Notes: a model not told the origin generated them from the sequence alone. Shown: positions 35,701 to 47,140, numbered from the stretch's first letter. The stretch: DNA of 64,000 nt from Areca catechu (GCA_021397845.1 CM038039.1:178224526-178288525), one strand, 5' to 3'. Program-made: numbers and translations.

Positions 35701-37155
35701 TGATGGGGGACTAATATGCATGCCATTTTTTTTGTATGTTTTACATGTTGAGTTAGGTGATTAATTCCCAAATTTCAGATCAAAATTATTTGTAGAGAAT
35801 TTTGTATGAATATTTGAAGATCAGCATGCAGATTAGGACCTAGAAAAGTAGCAAAGAATGACCGCCGGGTCTGAGAAGCCTCAGTTAGGGCAAGTTCTCC
35901 TACAATAAAACTACTGGAGGTAGAGGGGTGTACCTGACAATGTCTGTGAAGATCGCAGCGAAGGGGTCTCTCGTTCCTCGACGGATGCGGCCTGGAAAAC
36001 CGAGCCAAAGACCCGCGGATACTCGGCTTTCTGCTCGGTGATCCGATTGAGGCTTGGCTGGAGTCGTTGGATTCGTAGGAACTTAGGGACCTGCAAACGA
36101 CCTGTCAGGGGTTAGAAAGCTCACAAATGAACAAGAAAACAAAATAAAAACAGCAAGGGAAGGCTTCTTTTGGAGTGGGTGTCCAGGGATCTGGAGGGTT
36201 TGTTGGCAGCAGGAAGATGATTGCAAACACCGGGAAGAAGAACTCTCACAAACCCCTTTATGCACACAGCAGGGTATCACACCACTCAATAGAAGAACTC
36301 AAGGTTTTCATTCATCAAAAATTCCCCTCATACAAGAGGCTAGGGTCCCTTAAATAGACCCTTAACCTTGGGCTCCAAGTAAGGGTACATAAGTCTTTAC
36401 ATAAGAATCCTTTTCCCTCTCAAACCCTAGATAGAAAATAAGGAAATATTAGGTAGAAAAATCCCTAAAAATTTTCTTGACTTGGTCAAGACTCCAAGGA
36501 TGCCTAGGGGGGCGTGTTGGTCTTCTAGGAGCAGCAAAATGCCGGCCCAAAGGGGCTCGGGTGCATGGGTTTGGGCCTCTGGAAGCTGGGGTGGCCTGGT
36601 AGCCAGGTAGCAGGAATATTCCATGGTATCTTGCTTCTTAGGGGCTTGGGCTTGGCACTTGGGCTTGATTTCTTTGGGCTAGGATGCAGATGGACCTTTG
36701 AAATCATGGATGCCCTTATCTATGAATATACTTTGGCATCTGGAAGGGAATCTGGGCATCTGCAGGGCATCTGCAAGAAATCAGGGTTTTCTGAATTTTC
36801 CTCCTAGGGTCTTCAAATCTTCAAGCTAGGTTGGACTTGGGCTATACTTCCATGTCTTCAATCTAGTTGGACTTGGTCTTCACTTGTATGATATAGTCTT
36901 GAGTCTTCAGTATGCTTGGACAGGACTCAAAAAAATAAAATTAGCTCAACATGAGCTGACTAGCATTGGACTGAACTAGCTCAACATGAGCTGACAAGTA
37001 CAGAACTGAAATAACAACTCAAAATACTCAAATAACAACTAAAATAGACTCAGATGAGCTAAGCCCTTATTACAGATGAACTCATAAATTATTGATCAAT
37101 TCACAGAGGATTGAAAAGCCTCTATCTTATTCTGGTGCCACTGGTGTCCCCACCA
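35701..37155 (-). repeat. Solo LTR of family C, minus strand, TSD GAGCC
   Basis: The plus strand begins TGATGGGGGACTAATATGC and ends GTGTCCCCACCA, the reverse complement of the C LTR (start TGGTGGGGACAC, end GCATCA). Identical 5-bp duplications GAGCC flank it (35696-35700 and 37156-37160), and the G leader is continuous across the site. Length about 1455 bp, equal to the C LTRs. The solo form implies a former full insertion that lost its interior by LTR recombination. Confidence 0.93.
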
Positions 37156-37736
37156 GAGCCTCCCACCATCGAACCCCCTTCCTGGTCACTGGAAGGACTA
37201 GCTGCTGGGTTAAGTATAAGTTGAGCTGACCCACCCAGTTTTGACTCTAGATCTAGGAAAACCTAGATTAGGCATGCTTGGCTATGCCATCTCATCCTAA
37301 TTGACTGTTTGATTATATGACCAATAGATTAGGAATCTGTTGGGATATCTCGGTCAAAGTACAAGCCAGCCAACCAATTCAACCGGTAGAAGAGATTTCT
37401 TCCGAACCGTAATCTTTGGACCAGGCAACTCGTGGGCAAGTCAAGACTCTTAATGGGCCTACGGATCCCGAAGACACGATCTTCGGGTTATGCCAAAGTC
37501 ATAGTCTTCGACCTACGTCAAAGATCAAGTTTTGCAGCCCCTGAAGACAAGGTCCTCGACCCGAACCGAGGAGTAACCTTCACTGACTCCCGAAGACATG
37601 GTCTCCGGTTTATGTCGAAGACATAGTCTTCGGCCTTTGACAAAGATTAAGTCCTCAATCTATGCCGAAGACATAATTTCCGATCTGTCTCGAGAGGATC
37701 GGAGGATGAAGACATTCCCTGATTCGATCATGAAAA

Positions 37737-38078
37737 TGATGGGGATCCAGGGCAGGTCCATGTTCTTTTCCTATTTTTCATTGTTTCTTGAATTTTATTA
37801 TTTTGGCATATTCTCGCTATTCCATCTATTCCCACTATTCTAGCTTTATCCCAAACTTATCCCTACCTTATTCCTGTGTTATTCCATCTTCATCCTGTGA
37901 TTTCAAAAAACTTCCAAAACCCTAGCTGCTACCCCGTCAGCCCCAGATCCGGGTTGCCTGACCCCCGGCCACACCCGTCGGCCCGCCCGCCGGTGCTCGC
38001 CGACCCCGCCCTTGCTAAAAACCCGGTGTCCGCCGCCCCCCCCCCCCGTGGAAGACGAAGGGACGATCGTGGGAAGTA
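37737..38078 (+). repeat. H LTR 5' fragment
   Basis: TGATGGGGATCCAGGGCAGG to GGGAAGTA: 342 bp equivalent to the first part of the complete H LTR that follows at 38079. It ends in a C/G-rich stretch with a run of C near 38035-38047. Confidence 0.85.
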
Positions 38079-39622
38079 TGATGGGGATCCAGGGTAGGTC
38101 TGGGTTCTTTTCAAATTTTTCTTATTTTCTTGCATTTTTTTATTTTGGCCTATTCCCGTTTTTCCATCTATTCTCACTATTCCAGCTTTATCCCAAACTT
38201 ATCCCCACCTTATTCCTGTGTTATTCCTTCTTCATCCCGTGATTTCAAAAAACTTCCCAAATCCTAGCCTTCGCCCCGCCGGCCCTAGATCCGGGTTGCA
38301 CGACCCCCGGATGCCCCCGCCGGTCTGCTGGCCGGTGCCCGCCAGCCCCGCCCTCGCTGGAAACCCATCATCGGCCGCCCCCGCCCATAGAAGACAAAGG
38401 GATGGCCATGGGAAGTCCAACCGTCGCCCCCACGGTCACCGCCACCGCCCGCTACTGCTGGCCACCCGCCCACCGTCCGTCGACCCACGGTCAGCCGCCG
38501 GAGCCCTCGCTGGAGCCCAGGGCCCCACAGCCCGTGGGAAGATGAACGGACATGTCCGTCCATGTGATGCCGCCGCCTATCGCCACCGCCATCGCCTGCA
38601 TGCCACCGTCCCGCTGTCCCGCCGTCTGCCGACCATGGTCTGGCCACCGGAGGCCTCGCCGGCGCCCATGGCCCCATGCCCATGGGAGGCCAAACGGCAT
38701 GCCCAAGGTGTGCCGTGCCATCTCCGTGCCGTTGCCCTGCCTGCAGCCACCATCGACCATCTGCCACTCGCCGTCTACCGGCCTCGTCCGCCGCCCACTT
38801 CCCGGTCGCCGCCTATCCGCCGATTGCCACCGGAGATGATTTCCTTCTCCCTGTGCACGGCCACGAGTAAAGTCCGCATGGATTTTGGTGCATCCCATTA
38901 TTCAGAGTAGCATGCATTTCAGAGTAGATCGTCAAGCCAACACGCTTTTCAGAGTATATCAGCACCAATATTGATGTAGCATGGATTTTGATGTAATTTA
39001 TTTTTCTTTTTTTGTGTTTCTTGTAGGTTAAGTAACTGAGGGTTTTGGTTTTTCTATATAAAGGCCCACTCTCCCCCTGAAATGAATATGAAGTTGACTA
39101 GAAATTTTTGGATTTCTCTATTGGTTCTGGTTCTGGGCTAAGGCCCGTCTTTCCTTCACCTATGGGTGTCGAGGAGTGCGAGACCCCACTTCCTTCGCTT
39201 TATGAGAGCGTCGAGGGGTGCGAGACCCTAGTTATCCCCCTTTTCCATCGAGTACCCCTCGGGTCCTAGAGATTTTTCTTTATGGCCCCATGTAGTGATT
39301 TGGGTGGGATGCCCTAGGCTCCGCGTATAGTGAGATGGGTGGGACACCCTAGATTGCACGTAATAAGGTGGGTGAGATGCCCTAGAGGTGCGACGTCTCT
39401 CCGTAAAGGTGAGTCCCTTGTCCTAGAGTGTCCATATTTCCTATCCTCCATCCCATTGTTCCTCCACCAAGAAAATTGAAAATCAAAAGAGTTCAGCTGT
39501 TTTAGGGTTTAGTGTCAGTTCGCCTAAGTCCCGAGAGTCTTCTTAGCCCTCCCACGGTCCTAGTTTGTTTAGGTGTTCCCTTTTCCAAATAAATCATGTT
39601 ACGTCTCATCCGTTCCTCATCA
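38079..39622 (+). repeat. H LTR, complete
   Basis: Starts TGATGGGGATCCAGGG, ends CCGTTCCTCATCA, about 1.54 kb, followed by a primer site. It includes a very GC-rich stretch (38270-38870), a TATA box TATATAAAG at 39055 and the doubled U5 motif (GTCGAGGAGTGCGAGACCCC near 39168, GTCGAGGGGTGCGAGACCC near 39210). Confidence 0.85.
38270..38870. repeat. GC-rich, CpG-dense diverged tandem repeats within H LTR
   Basis: A roughly 600-bp segment dominated by C and G in an AT-rich neighbourhood. Diverged units of about 140-165 bp can be followed, for example CCGGAGCCCTCGCTGGAGCC near 38500 against CCGGAGGCCTCGCCGGCGCC near 38645, each followed by CATGG or GTGGGA and a GCCGTGCC or CGCCACCG run. Open frames of up to 230 codons on both strands are a by-product of the composition. 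Confidence 0.7.
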
Positions 39623-39625
39623 GTT

Positions 39626-39637
39626 TGGTATCAGAGC
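39626..39637 (+). promoter_or_regulatory. H primer-binding site (tRNA-iMet)
   Basis: TGGTATCAGAGC, exact, followed by TGG, 3 bp inside the LTR end. Confidence 0.9.
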
Positions 39638-40530
39638 TGGTTTAGGATAGTTTGATATTTGCTTCACATTCACAAACCCTAATTTGGCATTCTGTCCACT
39701 GCATTAGGTATCAGTTTTGCATCTATTTTCAACCATCTAGGAATTTATTTTTTTTCTAAAATTTTCTTTAATTGTTCTCTGTTGAGTCCTCTATTTTATC
39801 AAATTTTTTAATTAATTTTATAGAAATTCTAAATCATAAAAATTTGGCATATTAGAAACCCTTACAAATTCCTGATAATTTCTACAACAGTCAAAAAAAC
39901 TCTAGGTTTGCATCATAAGATTTTTTTCTGCTTGAAATTTGGTAGGTTTCATCATCATCATCCATACTCTATTCCAGATTTTTTTTGATTTTTTTGTGCT
40001 CCGGGATCTATGCCAAATGTTGCATCATCTAAATCCTAATTTTTTGATTTCTGCTATTTCTACATGCTTAACTCAACCTAGCCTAATCAACTTCCAAACC
40101 CCCCAATCCCAAGCAAAGCGTTGTTTGATAACCCCAGTTAACCTAAACCTAACTTGACATCTCATAAACTAATTAAAAACTAATTTATTTTCTAATTGTT
40201 TTAGATTACATTAAGATCATTGAATGTTCATCATCTTTTAATCTAATCTTAAGGGCATTCATTATAACATCAGGGCAGGGGGTCATAACCTGTCCTGAGC
40301 CCAAAACAACCACCCAGCATTTTCACCCAAGTCTAATTAAAATCAATTAGACTTAAATTGCCCTAGAGGGCTAGGTGACATCAACAAGTCGGGTCGGAGC
40401 TGTGTGGGCCAACTAGTGCATTTAATCCTGTGGCTATTACTGAAATTTGGTGTCTAAGACTGAGGGTCCAAAGTCAAATGACCTAAGTAGTATTGTGGTT
40501 TCTAATTGGGTCCCTACGAAAGCAAGGGGC
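39638..40530 (+). other. H leader
   Basis: Parallel to the G leader throughout. The shared block starts near 40232 (TTTTAATCTAATCTTAAGGGC) and includes TAGGTGACATCAACAAGTCGG and GGTGTCTAAGACTGAGGGTCC. It stops at CGAAAGCAAGGGG, where the inverted LTR fragment begins. No gag codons are present. Confidence 0.75.
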
Positions 40531-40766
40531 CAGCCAGGGGTCTGGCAGCCCGAATCTGGGGCCGGTGGGGCGGTGGCTATGGTTTGGGAAGTTTTTTGAA
40601 ATCACGGGATGAAGATGGAATAACACAGGAATAAGGTCGGGATAAGTTTGGGATAAACTGGAATAGTGGGAATAGATGGAATAGTGGGAATAGGCCAAAA
40701 TTAAAAAAAATGCAAGAAAATAAGAAAAATAGGAAAGGAACCCGGACCTGCACTGGATATCCATCA
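40531..40766 (-). repeat. H LTR 5' fragment, inverted
   Basis: On the minus strand it begins TGATGGATATCCAGTGCAGG at 40766 and follows the H LTR for about 236 bp (TTTTGGCCTATTCCCACTAT, ATTTCAAAAAACTTCCC, GGCCCCAGATTCGGGCTG). It is inverted relative to the two H copies on the left. Confidence 0.85.
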
Positions 40767-41162
40767 GAAAATCTCTCTAAAAGGGAAACCTGAGGATGGG
40801 CCTCGACCTGTCTCAAGTCTCTACATACATAACAAGCAACGGTTATCATCGACTATTTCTAGAACATAATTATGGCAAGTAATTCCAGTGGCAACGCCTC
40901 CAGTTTGGCCGCCGGAATCGCCTAATAACTTTTCACAATTCCAAATTATGAGAAGAAAATCAATTCCCCCATCACAACTGCTAGAGGAAGATCGAAACTG
41001 CAAGCTGAACAACTCCATATAAATAATGGTAAGAGGGAATGCTCCAGGTAAGGCACCAAATATCTCTGAAATCTTGGAGTCCTTTCCTTTTTCATCTAAT
41101 CCTTCTCAGAATCATCTCCATTCTTTGGCTAGAGCCCGCTTCTGACTTAGGCATCGGAATGT

Positions 41163-42854
41163 TGGTGCGGGTACCAGACTCAGAAGAAGACTTCAGGGCT
41201 CCATCTGGATCTCTGATTGACCTTGCCCAAAGAATTAGGGTTTTCTGGTTTTGTAATAAGGGTTGACCTGATCAACTCAATTTTGAGTCTGTAATTTTGT
41301 CATATCAATTTTTGTTGGGTCATGTTGACTCAGTCCAAGTGCAAGGCCCAGGTAGGTGTCATTCCCTTTGCCATAGGGCATCACATTTTCCAGCTACAAG
41401 TGGGTGCCACACTCCCTGCCACATCTCCATCCAGTGTACCTTGGTCCCCACGCCTCAAGTAAGCAGGTTCTTTTTTCTTGCACCACTTGGGGGAGAAATC
41501 CATCAAGATACCTCAATCCAAGGAGGAGCCAACTTCTTTCCAGATAAACCCAAGCCAGGATGGCAAGAATTTTTCTTGAAGAGAGGATCAAGGAGGTGCC
41601 CCACAATGTTCCATAAAAATCCAAGTTATAAAAGGGAAGAGAGCATGTCTTGGGGAGAAAATCAAGGAGGCACCCAAAAGTTTCCAAAAGTGCCAAAGCC
41701 ATGAAAGGAAGAAGCCTAAACTTGTGGAGCAAGACTAGGAGGTGTCCAAAAGAGCCAAACCATGAAGGGAAAATCCTTGATTCATGGAGAGATACTAGGA
41801 GACACCCCCATAACCTGCCATTTGGAGCTGATTTCCAAGTTTTCTTGGAGTTTTTGGGCTGCCCACTCATGGAAGGAATCTTGGGAAGAGAATTTGATGC
41901 CTAAAGTGTGGGTTAGTCCTATTAGTCCCACATGGTAAATGTATAAAATTTTATTTCTTTGTTATGTCTATATATTCAACTCTATGTAACTCTTGAATTT
42001 AATGATGAATGAAATCAATTTATGTGTGAGCAACTTTGTGTTTCTCTCTTCCGCACTTGTATTCAGGTGTTGTGCTCCGTGAGGGAGTAAATCCGGGTTC
42101 CCTAGGAACCTTGAGAAGGTGTGAGATCTCCAACCCCAAAACCCTAGGTTAGCCACTTCAATTCCAAACCCTAGCCGCCCATCATCTTCTTCATTCCACC
42201 AATCATCCAAACCCTAACCTACCTCATCATCTCACGGCCCCTCTCTTCCAAGTAGAGGCTGACCACCAACATCCAGGTCCAGATCGGCTACTTTGAATAC
42301 AGAGCAAATCCCAGAGGAAGTCAGATCAGCATCCAGGAGAATCAGGATTTCAGCAACATCATTTTTTTTTAAGTTCTTCTTATCTGGTAAATCCTTTCTT
42401 TGAGTATCTGGTTCCTTAACTTGTTCTTCTTCTTTCCCAGATCCTGAGTTCAGGAGAAGCCAACTCTGCCAAAGGGCCAGTATTGAAGGATCCATTGCGA
42501 AGATATCCGAATCCGAGGATCCAACAATCTGCTCGAGAGAGTCCTTCCACCAAACTCTGTGAATATCACTTCCTGGTACATAACCCTTCCCTTCTCTTTA
42601 TTTCTGTCCTGTTCAAAGTTCAGAGCGAAACCCTAGGTCTGGGAGTTTCTCAACCCCCAGCGATCCTTTACTTCTGAACTACTCTGATAATCTAGTTTAT
42701 TTGAATTGTGCTTTCAATTATTATATAGTTTCTTTCACTTTAGTTTAACTTTTCTTTGAGTCAAAGCCGACTTCTGAAATATATATAAATAAATAAATAA
42801 ATAAATACATTAATTTTAATTTGCTTCCACATTCCACATATTCGTTCTACATCA
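41163..42854 (+). repeat. Solo LTR of family B, plus strand, TSD AATGT
   Basis: Starts TGGTGCGGGTACCAGACTC and ends TTCGTTCTACATCA, 1692 bp, flanked by AATGT on both sides (41158-41162 and 42855-42859). The D LTR reads through the site (CATCGGAATGT|CCCCCGCC). It matches the minus-strand copy at 31337-33078. A short (AAAT)n microsatellite lies at 42785-42808. Confidence 0.93.
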
Positions 42855-42969
42855 AATGTCCCCCGCCAGAGCAATTCTGGCCAATGATTTGTTTTGTAGG
42901 TGAACCAGGGTGCGGGCCTGCGATCCAATAGCTCCACCTGATCGGAAAAGGAATTCTATGCCAACAGAT

Positions 42970-42985
42970 TGGCATGCTAGGTAGG
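42970..42985 (+). promoter_or_regulatory. D primer-binding region
   Basis: TGGCATGCTAGGTAGG lies 3 bp inside the LTR end. Plant Ty3 elements with TGGCGCGCCAGGTAGG-like sequence in this position are common; the tRNA used cannot be named from the sequence alone. The absence of TGGTATCAGAGC separates D from the other gypsy elements here. Confidence 0.6.
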
Positions 42986-43052
42986 GGGCTTTCCTATGCA
43001 ACTTGTATTGCTAAGCTCTCCTCCATAATCAAGGGAAAGAAAGAAATTTTCG

Positions 43053-44574
43053 ATGGTGAGAGGGAAGACTCAGGTCGCCTCGATAAGTCGAAATCGTGCT
43101 CCAACCCAAGGGGATGCACCCCCGGTACATCCCACCTCCCATAATCGTTGTGGGACAGCAACAATTCGAGGACCTCCTGAACCAGGTCACCAACCTCACG
43201 GCTATGGTTCAGGACTTCCAGGACAGAGCTTTTCAGGTGGGGCATCCATCGGCCACCTCCGGACATAGCTCTCGATGTCGGAGGAGGAGAGCCCCTCGAG
43301 AGGGGTCCACACATCTCTTCCCCCATCCTCGACCCTCTCCTGAAGGCCGAAGTTCAAGAATGCCTAGGCCCACTGATTCCCCGTAGAAAGGGAAAAAGCC
43401 TAGGCAAACCTCCTCACCCTCTTCTGAAAACTCTACTTCCGTGGAGAAAAGCAGGCTCTCCCTAACTACGAAGGGAAATTAAAGGCCATTGAATCGGAGA
43501 GGGCAAAAATACGGGAGCAGAGAGATTACAATGATTTGGTGGTGTGTAATCTGTGCCCACCCTACACTGATCGCATCATGGCTGAAGTCATCCATCGGCA
43601 CTTCAGGGTTCCCTAGATGGAACCCTATGAGAGCACCTCTGATCCTCTTGACCATTTGGACAGTTTTAAGGCCCATATGATGATCCAGGGGGCTTCGGAT
43701 GCAATGTACTGCCTCGCATTCCCAGCCACCTTAAAGAAAGCCACTCGAATGTGGTACTCAAGCATATGCCCAGGTACCATCAATTCTTTCTCCGAGTTAG
43801 AAAAACTGTTTGTCTTGTATTTCAGGACTTGCCCAAGACCCCCCGAAATACGGACACACTATTCCTCCTTCACCAAAATGAAGGAAAAAGCCTGCGAGAT
43901 TACATCTCTAGTTTTAATGCGGCTACACTCAAGATCCCTGATCTCAACGAGCATGTGGCCATGTCTGTACTGAAGAAGGGACTTCGTACATCCAGGCTCA
44001 CCTTTTCCCTAAATAAGAGTTTCCCAAAAGCTATGCTGAGCTCCTATTGAGGGCTCAGAAATATGCCGATGCCGAAGAGCAGGCGACAAATCGATGACTA
44101 ATCGAAGGGAAACCCCATTCAAAGAAGAAAAATAATAGGGGACAAGGCCCCCCATTTTCCAATAACAGCAACAAATATACTGATCGCCAAAGAAGTCCTC
44201 CCAGGCCCAGAGCATCGGGCGGGAGATTCGACTCCTGCACCCCTCTCAACATCTCTCATGAGAAGATTCTCTTGGAGATAGAAAAAGAAAATTACCACCA
44301 GCTGCCACGTTCCATGAAGGCATCCTCTTCTGCAAGGAACATGAACAAATACTACCGACTCCACCAGGACCACGGCCACAACATTGAAGAATGCATCCAA
44401 TTGAGAGATGCGATAGAGGATCTCATCAAGAGAGGGTATTTGGGATGGTACATTGGTCGCCAAGGACCTCGATCAGAAGCTACTATTCCCCAATCGGCTC
44501 CTAAGGAAGTTGAACTACCAAATCAATGGCCCACCAATGGAGGCGTGGGGATGATACATCGATCTGTCAACTAG
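43053..44574 (+). pseudogene. D gag (Retrotrans_gag capsid, degenerate zinc knuckle)
   Basis: ATG at 43053 opens MVRGKTQVASISRNRAPTQG. After an early frame change the reading is QQFEDLLNQVTNLTAM, and from 43617 MEPYESTSDPLDHLDSFKA, MIQGASDAMYCLAFPATLKK and INSFSELEKLF, the classical plant gag capsid. A further frame change near 43850 leads to EGKSLRDYISSFNAATLK. Near 44340-44400 YYRLHQDHGHNIEEC corresponds to the usual CRFHRDHGHxTEEC with the first Cys lost. The block ends at a stop near 44572. Confidence 0.83.
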
Positions 44575-45180
44575 AGAAGAGACGAAGATGATGTCCCGAA
44601 GCCACTCAAGGATAACAATGTCATTCTCTTCTCTGACGATGACCTTGCAGGAGTTTGGCTCCCGCATAACGACCCTATTGTAATTTCGACCGTTGTGGCC
44701 AATTATGATGTACAACAAATCCTAGTTGATAATGAAAGTTCGACTGATGTCTTGATCTATGATGCATTCTCTTGGATGTGTTTGCCTAGAGACAGGCTAC
44801 AAAAATCCCCTATACCACTTACCGACTTTGGAGGGAATTAGGTTGATGCCGAGTGAGAAATAGTATTGCTTGTAACCCTCGATACCGAACCTCGACAAAA
44901 GACACTACTGATCATTTTCATGGTGGTCCGAACCCCTTCAACCTACAACATCATTCTGGGATGACCTGCCCTGAATAAATTCCGGACCGTAGTGTCATCC
45001 TACTACCTCCTGGTGCGCTTTCCCACTAGAAATAGTGTTGGAGAAGTAAGAGGAGACAAGAGCGCATCACAACAATGCTTGATGATCCAGGACAAGCACT
45101 CTAATGATCCCACCTCTTGGGATCATTTAGATCTGAGGGACTCGACCATAGATTCTGGTGAGCCTATGGAGAGAACTATC
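44575..45180 (+). pseudogene. D aspartic protease, active site altered
   Basis: The reading continues VISTVVANYDVQQILVDNES, then STDVLIYDAF and, near 44940, TYNIILG with a stop where ILGRP is expected, then ALNKFRTVVSSYYLLVRFPT and VGEVRGDKSASQQC. This matches the Tat protease and following linker (VDSGSSADIL, YNAILGRP, VGEVRGDQ). The catalytic DSG reads DNE, so the protease is dead. Confidence 0.8.
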
Positions 45181-46010
45181 TCAATACCATTAACTAAAGA
45201 GGACCCCACCAAAGTTGTGCAGATCGAAAGCATGCTTGATGAAAAAACCAGAACAAAGCTGATCTACTTTCTCAGGGATAATGCTGATGTCTTTGCCTGG
45301 TCAGCTTCAGACATGCCAGGGATTCTCGTCGAGGTAATCACTCATCGGCTAGAAGTTGCCCCTGGGTATAAACCAGTCCGACAAAAGAAGAGAAGCTTTG
45401 CCCCTGAAAGATAAAAAGCAATAGATGAAGAAGTGAGCAAACTCCTCAAGGCTGGGTTCATCCGGGAAGCCCACTACCTTGAGTGGTTGGCCAATGTGGT
45501 AATGGTAAAGAAAGCTAGTAGCAAGTGAAGGATTTGCATCGACTACATAGACCACAATAAGGCTTGCCCAAAGAATAGCTTTCCTCTCCCAAAGAATGAC
45601 CAGCTGGTCGATGCCACTATCGGCTACCAACTACTAAGTTTCATCGATGCCTTCTATGGCTATAACTATATACGAATGGATCCCTGGGATGAGGAGAAGA
45701 TAGCCTTCGTCATGGATAAAGGGCTGTATTACTACAAGATGATGCCATTTGGGCTTAAGAATGCTGGAGTAACATTTCAGAGGTTAATTAACAAGGTGTT
45801 CAAGGAGCAGTTGGGAAGAAACCTAGAGGCTTATGTTGATAACATGATCGTCAAGAGCCTCCTTAAAAAAGATCACATCCAGGACCTGGAAGAATCATTC
45901 AGTGCCCTACGTTGCCATCGAATGAAGCTAAACCCAATGAAATGCGCCTTTGGGATCATTTCAGGTAAGTTTCTGGGTTTCCTCGTTACCAAGTGAGGGA
46001 TTGAAGCAAA
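45181..46010 (+). pseudogene. D reverse transcriptase, catalytic YVDD altered
   Basis: ADVFAWSASDMPGI and THRLEVAPGYKPVRQKKR lead into the palm domain: KAGFIREAHY, CIDYIDHNKACPKNSFPLP, FIDAFYGYNYIRM and YYYKMMPFGLKNAGVTFQRL. The active site at 45832-45843 reads YVDN instead of YVDD. Stops lie at about 45412 and at 45526-45528, where relatives have KWRMC (TGG to TGA). The order and similarity are clear for a Ty3/gypsy RT. Confidence 0.9.
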
Positions 46011-46640
46011 TCCTGAGAAAATTCAGGCCATCAAAGACATGAGGCATCCATCCTGCAAGAAGGAAGTCCAGCAGCTGATAGGGAGGATCGCCTCTTTAAG
46101 AAGGTTCATCTCTCACTCAGCCAAGAAATGTCTGCCATTTTTCAAGGTACTTCGACAATCTTGAGGTTTTGAATGGACCAAAGAATGCTGTACTGCCTTT
46201 GAAGAGTTAAAGAAATACCTGGAGACCTCACCCTTACTTTCCAAACCTCAAGAGGGGGAGGTGCTCTATTTATACCTTTCTACTTCGGATGAGGCAGTCA
46301 GTTCAATCCTTGTTCGAAGAGAAGAAGACGGCTCCCACAAGTCAATTTACTACATCAGCAAAGTTTTGCATGATGCTGAAATAAGATATTCAAAGATGCA
46401 GAAGCTGATCTACTCTCTGATAATTGCAGCAAAGCGACTATGGCCATACATCCACGTCCATGCCATCATGGTGCTGACCGATCAACCCCTCAAAGCCATT
46501 CTCTGATGTTATGATACCTCCGGAAGGATAGCCAAGTAGGCTGTAAAGCTGAGTGAGTTCGACATCAGCTTCTAGCCTCAATTAGCTATGAAGGCCCAGG
46601 TGCTCTTAGATTTCCTGGCTGAATGCACCTGGAAATCCGA
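46011..46640 (+). pseudogene. D RNase H (first domain) with tether
   Basis: Reading GIEANPEKIQAIKDM, VQQLIGRIASLRRFISHSAK, then FEWTKECCTAFEELKKYL, LYLYLSTSDEAVSSILV, SIYYISKVLHDAEIRYSKMQ and VLTDQPLKAIL. This is the RT connection and Ty3-type RNase H. Stops after AIL (about 46504) and at an AK-stop-AV position are where relatives carry Gln/Arg and Trp. FDISF follows, with a stop where Arg or Gln is usual. Confidence 0.87.
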
Positions 46641-47140
46641 AGACTAAGTGCCTCTAGTAGAAGAAGGAAATTCGAAGAATACAGAGCCTGATTGGGTACT
46701 TCATTTAGATGGAGCTTCCAATTCCACTGGATGTGGAGCCGACCATATATTGCCTGAGCCCAATGGCCACACGGTGGAGTACGCACTCTAGTTCTTATTC
46801 CGTGCTTCAAATAATCAGGCTGAATCGAAGCCCTATTTATAGGTCTTCGGATCATCAAAAGTTTAGGAGTTCGGAGACTCCAGGCTTTTTCAGACTCCCA
46901 GCTGATAGTGAATCAAGTTAAAGGAGAGTATGAAGCCAGAGATCCCACCATGATGCAGTACCTAGAGAAAGTATGGATCTTATCTTCTCCACTGGACTTC
47001 TTCAAAATCATTCATGTCCCTCAATCAGAGAACTCCCGGGCGGATGCGTTGTCTCGACTTGCTACTACAACCCCGGAATCTCTCGGTCGCACCTTCGTTG
47101 AGCACCTTGAATCCCCAAGTATAGCTGAAGAAGCTATGGA
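46641..47140 (+). pseudogene. D second, archaeal-type RNase H (Tat hallmark)
   Basis: After the linker KAQVLLDFLAECTW the frame reads WVLHLDGASNSTGCGADHIL, then YAL-stop-FLFRASNNQAE. This matches the additional RNase H of Tat elements (WVLHVDGASNSxGSGAG...EYALRFxFxASNNEAEYEAL). The first catalytic Asp is present; the Glu in NNQAES lies one residue from its usual place (NNEAEYE). KVWILSSPLDFFKIIHVPQS and SRADALSRLATT (46970-47065) complete it. The dual RNase H assigns D to the Tat group. Confidence 0.85.

Larger units (their letters stand above)
33260..37337 (+). mobile_element. Ty3/gypsy element G, 5' LTR and leader only
   Basis: 5' LTR, degraded primer site and the leader block, which is interrupted by a solo LTR of family C (35701-37155) and then cut by D at 37338, before any gag codon. 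The leader is a close relative of that of H. The 5 bp to the left of the LTR are CAAGC. Confidence 0.8.
37737..40766 (+). mobile_element. H cluster: composite insertion with inverted LTR ends and TSD GAAAA
   Basis: Flanked by GAAAA on both sides (37732-37736 and 40767-40771) in a continuous D LTR. The left end is the 5' end of an H LTR on the plus strand (37737-38078); the right end is the 5' end of an H LTR on the minus strand (40531-40766). Between them lie a complete H LTR (38079-39622), a primer site and a leader. A simple insertion would have LTR 5' and 3' ends outside, not two 5' ends. Confidence 0.8.
37338..42966 (+). repeat. D 5' LTR, about 0.9 kb net, split by two insertions
   Basis: Starts TGTTGGGATATCTCGG and ends TATGCCAACA, an inverted TGTTGG/CCAACA pair. 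Pieces are 37338-37736, 40772-41162 and 42860-42966. Removing the H cluster with one GAAAA copy and the B LTR with one AATGT copy restores one continuous LTR. The first piece contains a repeated CGAAGACA(T/C)-(G/A)TCTTCGG phrase (37480-37680) with hairpin potential. Confidence 0.8.

Noticed and set aside
38218..38910. Open frame of 230 codons on the plus strand, with overlapping frames of 160 and 135 codons on the minus strand
   Set aside because: They lie in a GC-rich repeat within the H LTR where stop codons are rare by composition. There are no family motifs and the residues are Pro/Arg/Ala/His-rich in several frames at once.
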